From positions 1 to 11,157 of the forward strand of contig JAZQMT010000063.1 in the NCBI GenBank assembly GCA_045543635.1: a stretch of 11,157 nucleotides of DNA, written 5' to 3'. Under the pieces are notes generated by a model, which saw only the letters and a program-made list of their open reading frames with translations, was not told the origin of the DNA and did no database searches. The stretch's first letter is position 1, and each line of letters starts with the position of its first letter. Source of the DNA: SIG578 sp045543635. GTDB lineage: Bacteria; Bacillota; Clostridia; Oscillospirales; Ruminococcaceae. This document shows, piece after piece, positions 5,558 to 11,157 of the stretch. A program made the position numbers and the translations under genes.

Positions 5558-6385
5558 ATTTCAGAACAAAATAATTTTCCCCCTTACAGTGTCCTGATGT
5601 CGGTTTATGCGCGCGAAAACCCATTGTTTCTACGCCAAAGCGTTGAAAGCATGTTTTTGCAGTCGGTAAAGCCGGATGAATTGGTGCTTGTAATTGATGG
5701 TCCGGTCCCCGCAGAGCTTGAGAATGAAATCTCTGCTCTTTGCGTCCGCTTTGCCATAACAACTGTTCCGCTTCCCGAAAATGTGGGGCTGGGAAGAGCA
5801 CTTAATGCAGGGTTATCTAAATGTAAAAATGAAATTGTTGCCCGAATGGATAGCGATGATATAGCCTTTCCTGATCGGATGCAGATGCAGCTTTCTCTTA
5901 TGCAAAAAACGGGAGCGGATATTATAAGCTGTGTCGTTGCCGAATTTGAGGAGAGCACCGATAAGATTACTGCTTGTCGCCTTGTGCCCCAAACCCATCA
6001 AGAGATCATGCGCTATGTCCGAAAAAGAAATCCCTTTAATCATCCCGCAGTTGTATATAAGAAATCGGTGATACAAAAGGTGGGCGGTTATCAGGATTTT
6101 TCGTTTTTTGAGGATTATGAGCTGTTTGCAAGGGCATTGGTAAATGGTGCAGTTGGTGCCAATGTGCAGCAACCGCTTTTGTATATGCGTGCAGGAAATG
6201 CAATGTATAATCGCCGCGGCGGAAAGGAATATGCAAAAAAAATGCACCGCTTTTATAAACGGCTGCGTGAACTCGGGCTTTCGGGCGTTAAAGAAAGTAT
6301 TACCTGTGTATTGCCCCGAACCGTAGTTGCGCTGTTGCCAAATGGTATCCGCCGTTTTGTATATCAAAAGCTTTTGCGAGGATAG
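5558..6385 (+). CDS. GT2-family glycosyltransferase, AmsE-like; probable ATT start
   Basis: The 275-aa enzyme transfers a sugar from a nucleotide-sugar donor, probably to a lipid- or polymer-linked acceptor at the cytoplasmic membrane. YSVLMSVYARENP (about residues 10-22) is the first beta-strand and nucleotide-binding loop typical of AmsE-like GT2 enzymes. RMDSDD (about 96-101) is the metal-binding DxD motif, and FFEDYELFAR (about 183-192) carries the ED of the catalytic base region. The first ATG (5597) would cut through the YSVLMSVY strand, and no ATG, GTG or TTG occurs in frame between it and the stop at 5549-5551. AAAGGGGTG (5542-5550) lies 7 bases before an ATT at 5558, the best-placed start; ATT is a rare initiator. 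A sequence error is the alternative. It is the first gene of the polymer operon. Confidence 0.9.
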   Translation: MSEQNNFPPYSVLMSVYARENPLFLRQSVESMFLQSVKPDELVLVIDGPVPAELENEISALCVRFAITTVPLPENVGLGRALNAGLSKCKNEIVARMDSDDIAFPDRMQMQLSLMQKTGADIISCVVAEFEESTDKITACRLVPQTHQEIMRYVRKRNPFNHPAVVYKKSVIQKVGGYQDFSFFEDYELFARALVNGAVGANVQQPLLYMRAGNAMYNRRGGKEYAKKMHRFYKRLRELGLSGVKESITCVLPRTVVALLPNGIRRFVYQKLLRG

Positions 6386-6401
6386 GGGAGGAGTTTCGGC
6401 T

Positions 6402-7559
6402 TTGAAAGCTGTAAAAAAAATTTTGAAATTTTGTTTTCTCCCTTTTGCTCTTGTGAATAGAATTATTCCCAAAAATTCGCGGTGCATTTTCTTTTATTCT
6501 AATCTCGGCTTTCGAGATAATGTTAAAAGCTTGTATGATTATTTGATTGAGAATAACTTTAATAAGCAATTTCAAATCATAGTTGCGACGGATGAATTTC
6601 GCATCTTTCAGAGCTCTGCTCCCGAAAATGTTCGCTTTGTCGGGCTTTTGCGCGGTGTCCTTTTCTTTCTGCGCTCTAAATTCTGCTTTTACAGTTTCGG
6701 AAAATATCCCATAAAGCCTGCGCCGGGGCAAATTGTTGTAAATCTTTGGCACGGTATGCCGTTAAAAGGTATTGGTAAGCTGGAAAAGGGACATGAAAAC
6801 GATGACCAAAATTATTTTACAAAAATTTTGGCGACCTCACCGTTTTTTGCTGATATTATGTGCCGCGCTTTCGGCGCCGAAAGGGGACAAGCACTTATCG
6901 CACCGCAACCGCGCTGTGATGTTTTTTTGAAGCAAACACAAAAGCCGGTGTTTTTTTCAAACTATGATAAGGTTATTTTTTGGTTGCCTACCTTCCTTTC
7001 TTCCAAACGTCTCGGTAAAACAGAAGGGGTATATTATGAGGAAATAAGTCCCTACGATACCTGCTTTTTAGATAAGCTTGACCCTTTTCTTAAAGAGAAA
7101 AATATTCTGCTTATTATAAAACCTCACCCGCTGGATGATGTTTGCTTGCCGCGAGGCCCTTTTCAAAATATTCTTTTTATTACAGAACGAGATCTTTCAC
7201 AAAAAGGTCACACACTTTATGAGATTTTAAAATACAGTGATGCGCTTATCACCGATTTTTCGAGCATTTATTTTGATTATCTTATGCTCCATCGCCCCAT
7301 TGCATTTGCCTGTCCGGACCCGGTGGAATATGGGGAGAGAAGAGGTTTTGTCACCGATGATATTGCCGCGCTGATGCCCGGCTGTCATATATATACTGTC
7401 TCGGATTTCCTGAATTTTGTTTCTGATGTTGCAAATGGCAAGGACAAATATAGCGAAAAACGAAACAAAGTTAATGAAATTTGCAATTCTAAAAGCGGTA
7501 TTTCGGGATGCGAATACATTCTAAAGGAAATTCGGCTAACAAAATCGGAGGAAAAATAA
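6402..7559 (+). CDS. CDP-glycerol glycerophosphotransferase family protein (TagB/TagF-like), short form
   Basis: The 385-aa protein is of the Glyphos_transf (TagB/TagF) family, which moves glycerol phosphate from CDP-glycerol onto a prenyl-linked saccharide or a growing poly(glycerol phosphate) chain. The motif LWHGMPLKGIGK (about residues 115-126) gives the catalytic His. The KPHP element is near residue 241, and LITDFSSIYFDY (about 282-293) is the substrate-binding motif. Phe replaces the commoner Tyr in TDYSS. The N-terminus has a hydrophobic basic patch suited to membrane association. The frame is open from 6327, but GGAGGAG (6387-6393) points to the TTG at 6402, 8 bases on; the site overlaps the stop of the GT2 gene. 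TagD starts 1 base after its stop. Primase versus polymerase activity cannot be told apart. Confidence 0.9.
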   Translation: MKAVKKILKFCFLPFALVNRIIPKNSRCIFFYSNLGFRDNVKSLYDYLIENNFNKQFQIIVATDEFRIFQSSAPENVRFVGLLRGVLFFLRSKFCFYSFGKYPIKPAPGQIVVNLWHGMPLKGIGKLEKGHENDDQNYFTKILATSPFFADIMCRAFGAERGQALIAPQPRCDVFLKQTQKPVFFSNYDKVIFWLPTFLSSKRLGKTEGVYYEEISPYDTCFLDKLDPFLKEKNILLIIKPHPLDDVCLPRGPFQNILFITERDLSQKGHTLYEILKYSDALITDFSSIYFDYLMLHRPIAFACPDPVEYGERRGFVTDDIAALMPGCHIYTVSDFLNFVSDVANGKDKYSEKRNKVNEICNSKSGISGCEYILKEIRLTKSEEK

Positions 7560-7560
7560 A

Positions 7561-7950
7561 ATGAAAAAGGTTATTACTTACGGAACATTTGATTTATTAC
7601 ATTACGGTCATATCAATCTTCTTCAGCGTGCAAAAGCACAGGGAGATTATCTCATTGTCGCCCTTTCAACCGATGAATTTAACTGGAACTGCAAACAGAA
7701 AAAATGCTATTTCTCTTATGAGGACCGCAAAAAGATGCTTGAAGCAATAAGATATGTTGACCTTGTTATCCCTGAGGAAAACTGGGACCAAAAGGTTACC
7801 GATGTTAAGGAATTTCGTGTTGACACCTTTGTTATGGGTGACGATTGGGAGGGTAAATTTGATTTCCTTAAGGATAGCTGTGAGGTGGTTTATCTGCCCA
7901 GAACTCCCGAAATTTCTACAACCCAGATAAAAAAAGATTTGAAAGACTAA
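7561..7950 (+). CDS. tagD: Glycerol-3-phosphate cytidylyltransferase (TagD)
   Basis: The 129-aa length matches Bacillus subtilis TagD (129 aa). The enzyme joins CTP and sn-glycerol 3-phosphate to give CDP-glycerol and pyrophosphate, the donor for teichoic acid-type polymers. The N-terminus GTFDLLHYGHINLL has the HxGH nucleotide-binding motif (residues 14-17). VMGDDWEGKFDFLKD (about 91-105) is nearly identical to known TagD. The C-terminal RTPEISTTQI (114-123) corresponds to RTEGISTTKI, with Glu in place of the usual Gly and the ISTT core intact. The ATG at 7561 lies 1 base after the previous stop, with GGAGG about 10 bases upstream. Placement between TagF-like genes supports supply of CDP-glycerol to both neighbours. 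Confidence 0.97.
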   Translation: MKKVITYGTFDLLHYGHINLLQRAKAQGDYLIVALSTDEFNWNCKQKKCYFSYEDRKKMLEAIRYVDLVIPEENWDQKVTDVKEFRVDTFVMGDDWEGKFDFLKDSCEVVYLPRTPEISTTQIKKDLKD

Positions 7951-7973
7951 AGATTTAGGAGCATACGGCTACG

Positions 7974-9224
7974 ATGGATAAAATAAAGAAGCTTATAAGA
8001 AAATTCAGCCAAAACAGTCAGATCCTTTATCGCATTTATAAATGGCTTGTAAACAGCAAAAGAGCATATTATTTTCGTAAATATCAAAAGAAATATCCTC
8101 TTGAGGAAAAAACCATTGTGTTTGAATCATTTCAGGGAAGGCTTTATGCATGCAGTCCTAAGGCGATGTATCTTGCTGCGCTCGAGGATGAAAGGTTTAA
8201 GGACTACACTTTCATTTGGTCTGTCCGTAATATGAAAAAATATGCCTTTCTTAAAAAGAATCGCAATACAAAGCTTGTTAAATATTGCTCCTATGAATAT
8301 ATGCAGGCGCTGGCAAAGGCAAAATATTGGGTGGTTAACTCTACGCTTATGCCTTATTTGGCGCCCAAAAAGGAGCAGGTTTTTATCCAGACATGGCACG
8401 GAACTCCCTTAAAGCGCCTTGGCTGTGATATTCAGTATTCTCCTAACAAATCTCAAAAGCTTCCCGAAGTGCGCCGCCAGTATCATACACAGGAGTCGAG
8501 AATTTCATATTTTATTTCACCATCAAAGTTCTACACGGAGAAAATTGCCTCGGCTTATGATGTGTCTAAAGAGAATATCTCTAAAAAGTTTATCGAGTGC
8601 GGCTATCCGCGTAATGACTTTTTGTTTTCTTACACCGATGAGGATGTTAAGAGAGTAAAAGAAAAGCTCGGTATTCCCGAGGATAAAAAGGTTCTGCTCT
8701 ATGCGCCGACCTTTCGTGATGACACGCACGAAAGAGGAAAAGGATTCCATTATGAAATCGGAATAGATTTTGACCTTCTTATGAAAGAGCTTTCAGAGGA
8801 TTTCGTTATTCTGTTCCGTGCACACTATTTTATCATTGATAAATATGATCTTGAAAAGTATAAGGGCTTCATTTATAATGTTTCGAAATATGATGATATT
8901 AATGAACTGTATATCATAAGCGATATGCTGCTTACCGATTATTCCAGTGTTTTCTTCGATTTCGCAAACCTAAAGCGCCCTGTTATGTTCTTTATGTATG
9001 ATTATGATGCATACAAAAATAAACTGCGTGATTTCTATTTAGAGCTTTCGGAGCTTCCCGGTCCTATCGTTTATGAAAACCGTGAGCTTTGCGATATGAT
9101 CCGCAAAACAGAAAAAGAATTTTCTTATGATGAGAAATATCAGAAATTTAATGAGCGATTTAATACCTATAATGATGAAAACAGCAGTAAGAGAGCATTA
9201 GGAGAGTGCATTCTAAATGGGTAA
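7974..9224 (+). CDS. CDP-glycerol:glycerophosphate glycerophosphotransferase (TagF-like)
   Basis: This 416-aa protein is a full-length catalytic domain of the TagB/TagF family. Key motifs are FIQTWHGTPLKRLG (WHGTP at 141-145, catalytic His 142), GYPRND, YAPTFRDD, FRAH (second essential His region) and LLTDYSSVFFDFANLKRP (TDYSS at 321-325). It would transfer glycerol phosphate from the CDP-glycerol made by the adjacent TagD. The basic, amphipathic N-terminus (KIKKLIRKF) suits peripheral membrane binding. The ATG at 7974 follows AGGAG by 12 bases, a slightly long spacing, 23 bases after tagD. Its last 8 bases overlap the start of the next gene. It lacks the long N-terminal region of B. subtilis TagF, so it may act as primase, polymerase or branching enzyme. 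Confidence 0.94.
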   Translation: MDKIKKLIRKFSQNSQILYRIYKWLVNSKRAYYFRKYQKKYPLEEKTIVFESFQGRLYACSPKAMYLAALEDERFKDYTFIWSVRNMKKYAFLKKNRNTKLVKYCSYEYMQALAKAKYWVVNSTLMPYLAPKKEQVFIQTWHGTPLKRLGCDIQYSPNKSQKLPEVRRQYHTQESRISYFISPSKFYTEKIASAYDVSKENISKKFIECGYPRNDFLFSYTDEDVKRVKEKLGIPEDKKVLLYAPTFRDDTHERGKGFHYEIGIDFDLLMKELSEDFVILFRAHYFIIDKYDLEKYKGFIYNVSKYDDINELYIISDMLLTDYSSVFFDFANLKRPVMFFMYDYDAYKNKLRDFYLELSELPGPIVYENRELCDMIRKTEKEFSYDEKYQKFNERFNTYNDENSSKRALGECILNG

Positions 9225-11157
9225 AATAAAGAAACTTTTAAGCGAAGTGAAAAATAATTTTAAACCTACATTGCTTACGAGTTACTATACGGCTTTTTAT
9301 TATAATTTAAAAATACGAGAAAACACAGTGCTGCTTGAGTCCAGAAACGGACTGGATGTAGCCGGAAATATTTTTTATTTGATACAGGAGCTGTGTCAGG
9401 GAGATTACGGTGTAAAGAAGATCTATCTTTCTGTATGTCCTCAAGTTAAAGCTCGTGCTCAGGCTATGATAAAACGTTATAATATTAAAGGCGTTACAAT
9501 TGTTTTGCAGGGCGGTTTTAAATATTATAAGCTGCTTGCCCGTGTAAAATATATTTTTACCGATACATCGCTACCTCGTGCCTATATTAAAAAAGAGGGG
9601 CAGATATTTGTAAACACATGGCACGGAACTCCGCTCAAAAAAATGGGTAAATATAATATTCCCGAGCGTCATTCTATGGGTAATATTCAGCGTTGTTTAC
9701 TGTTTTCGGATTACCTTGTTTTTCCCAATGATTATATGAGGGAAAAAATGCTTGAATCTTATAATATTGAAACCTCATTTGCGGGAGAAATTTTGTGTGA
9801 GGGTTATCCTCGGAATTCAGCTCTGCTCAGTTCTGAGAATTCCGCGAAACTTAAAGAGGAGCTTGGATTTAAGGATAAAAAAGTCTTTGTTTACATGCCT
9901 ACATGGAAAGCAAAAAATATGGGAGAGACTATGCAGTCTTCTCTTGAGCAGATGCATGAAATGCTCCTTAAAATCGATGAACTGCTCAATGATGAACAGA
10001 TTTTGCTTTTAAAACTGCATCCATTGGTTCGCGCAAATGCAAATGTAAGCGGATTTAAGCATATTGTTGCTTTCCCTGAGGATTATGAATCTTATGAGGT
10101 TCTGTCGGCTTGTGATGCACTTATTACTGATTATTCAAGTGTATTTTTTGATTTTGCCTGTTCACGTAAAAAAATAGTTTTGTTTACGCCCGATGAGGAT
10201 GAATATGATGTTCAGCGAGGCTTTTATTTCTCGTTGTCTGAGCTTCCTTTCAAAAAAACTGTTACACCGGAGGAGCTTGTTGATGCGTTAAACGCTCCCA
10301 TTTCGTATGATGATTCGCAGTTTATCAAAAAGTTTTGTACCTATGATAGACCAAATGCTGCAAAATATATTCTTTCTCACATAATTAAAGGCGAGAATTG
10401 CTGCAAGGTGATGCATGCTGAAAAAAGCGAGAAGCAGAGAGTTATGTTCTATTGCGGAGGCCTTTTGCAAAATGGTATTACTGCAGCTTTTAAAAACCTG
10501 CTTGCGCTGATAGACCTTAATGAAAAAGAATACTTTTTTGCGCTTAAACATTCAGCATTTGTTAATCATCCCGAACGTCTTGATGTAATTCCGCCGCAGC
10601 TTAAAATGATCAGCATATCCGGCACAATAGCAACCACATTTATTGAAACGGTTGCATTTATTCTCTATTACCGATTGAATAGAAATGGTAGGTTTATCGG
10701 CGGATTTGCTCGCCATTATGTAAATCGTGCGTATAAGAGAGATTTTCAGAAGCATTTTAGCGCTTTAAAGATGGATCATATCGTTCATTTTAGTGGATAT
10801 GATGAGTATATTATAAAGCTCCTCCAGCAGTATGATGCCAGGAAAGTTATTTTTGTTCATAGCGATATGGAAAAAGAGCTTGCATCAAAAACTAATCAGC
10901 ATAGGCCAACCTTGGAAGATGCATACCGAAATTATGATAATGTTGCTGTCGTTACAAATGCAATGCAAGTCCCGACATTTCACATTAGCCGAAAAAAAGA
11001 AAATATTGTTGTTGTCGGAAATTCGTTTAATTATAAGCTTGTTCAAGAAAAAGGTGAAATGCCGATTGAGTTTGATAGGGAAACGCGGACAAGCGTTCAC
11101 CATCCTGCCGGAATTGAGGGAATTCTTTCTGAAAAGGGAGTTAAGTTTGTAACAGTC
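9217..11157 (+). CDS. TagF-like glycerophosphotransferase fused to a GT4-like glycosyltransferase (3' end outside window)
   Basis: One frame is open from the ATG at 9217 to the last base: 647 codons with no stop. Residues about 1-395 form a complete TagB/TagF-type domain with VNTWHGTPLKKMG (WHGTP at 135-139), EGYPRNSAL, VYMPTWKAK, LLLKLHPL and ITDYSSVFFDFA (TDYSS at 304-308). From about residue 405 a second domain begins with RVMFYCGGLLQNGITAAFKNLL, the first strand and glycine-rich loop seen in GT4 glycosyltransferases. FVHSDMEKEL and, at the edge, IEGILSEKGVKFVTV suggest that the donor-binding half with its EX7E motif lies beyond the window. The start overlaps the previous gene by 8 bases, implying translational coupling; AGGAG lies 12 bases upstream. 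A bifunctional enzyme adding glycerol phosphate and a sugar is the simplest reading. Confidence 0.92.
   Translation, partial: MGKIKKLLSEVKNNFKPTLLTSYYTAFYYNLKIRENTVLLESRNGLDVAGNIFYLIQELCQGDYGVKKIYLSVCPQVKARAQAMIKRYNIKGVTIVLQGGFKYYKLLARVKYIFTDTSLPRAYIKKEGQIFVNTWHGTPLKKMGKYNIPERHSMGNIQRCLLFSDYLVFPNDYMREKMLESYNIETSFAGEILCEGYPRNSALLSSENSAKLKEELGFKDKKVFVYMPTWKAKNMGETMQSSLEQMHEMLLKIDELLNDEQILLLKLHPLVRANANVSGFKHIVAFPEDYESYEVLSACDALITDYSSVFFDFACSRKKIVLFTPDEDEYDVQRGFYFSLSELPFKKTVTPEELVDALNAPISYDDSQFIKKFCTYDRPNAAKYILSHIIKGENCCKVMHAEKSEKQRVMFYCGGLLQNGITAAFKNLLALIDLNEKEYFFALKHSAFVNHPERLDVIPPQLKMISISGTIATTFIETVAFILYYRLNRNGRFIGGFARHYVNRAYKRDFQKHFSALKMDHIVHFSGYDEYIIKLLQQYDARKVIFVHSDMEKELASKTNQHRPTLEDAYRNYDNVAVVTNAMQVPTFHISRKKENIVVVGNSFNYKLVQEKGEMPIEFDRETRTSVHHPAGIEGILSEKGVKFVTV

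Noticed and set aside
6327..6401. ATG 6327 as start of the first TagF-like gene
   Set aside because: It would overlap the GT2 gene by 59 bases without a ribosome binding site, whereas GGAGGAG precedes the TTG at 6402.
5813..6487. 224-aa - strand ORF
   Set aside because: It is antisense to the GT2 gene and the start of the TagF-like gene, with low-complexity composition and no motifs.
8391..9632. Identical 17-base stretches as a direct repeat or recombination site
   Set aside because: Both encode the conserved TWHGTP motif of paralogous enzymes, so the identity is explained by protein homology.
1..11157. CRISPR array, tRNA or rRNA genes, insertion sequence
   Set aside because: Reading both strands I found no regularly spaced repeats, cloverleaf-like segments, rRNA-like stretches, or transposase genes with terminal inverted repeats.

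Overview
The window looks like chromosomal DNA of a low-to-mid GC Gram-positive bacterium, most likely a gut-type clostridium (Oscillospiraceae/Ruminococcaceae-like). This is inferred from strong AGGAGG-type ribosome binding sites, TTG starts, sigma-A type promoters with 17-bp spacers, U-tract terminators, and gene families common in clostridia (split ThrE exporter, TagD/TagF proteins, a conserved ~100-aa clostridial protein). The exact taxon cannot be fixed from the sequence alone.

Region 1 (1-982) is a junction region. It opens with the last 27 codons of a gene on the + strand whose tail resembles large serine recombinases, followed by a terminator. A small XRE-type regulator lies on the - strand (410-673). 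Upstream of it are a perfect 13-bp inverted repeat (probable operator), a consensus-like + strand promoter with no evident protein gene behind it, and a structured stretch ending in a strong bidirectional terminator. That stretch is a candidate small RNA.

Region 2 (983-4296) is a four-gene - strand operon. It reads from one extended -10 promoter (4268-4296) through a conserved 103-aa clostridial protein, a 542-aa uncharacterised protein, and the two halves of a split ThrE-type transporter (YjjP-like then YjjB-like), to the terminator at 917-942. A perfect 18-bp hairpin without a U-tract sits between the first two genes.

Region 3 (4319-5359) is divergent from that operon. It holds a monocistronic sugar-phosphate nucleotidyltransferase-type gene with its own near-consensus promoter and terminator.

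Region 4 (5477 to the right edge) is a + strand surface-glycopolymer operon. It contains an AmsE-like GT2 glycosyltransferase (probably starting at a rare ATT codon), a short TagB/TagF-like glycerophosphotransferase, the CTP:glycerol-3-phosphate cytidylyltransferase TagD, a second TagF-like enzyme, and a third TagF-like enzyme fused at its C-terminus to the start of a GT4-like glycosyltransferase, cut by the window edge. In this model TagD makes CDP-glycerol, the three TagF-like enzymes transfer glycerol phosphate to a carrier-linked acceptor or grow the chain, and the GT2 and GT4 domains add sugars. The product would be a teichoic-acid-like or glycerol-phosphate-decorated cell-surface polymer. 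The fused, multi-paralogue arrangement is the most interesting content of the window.
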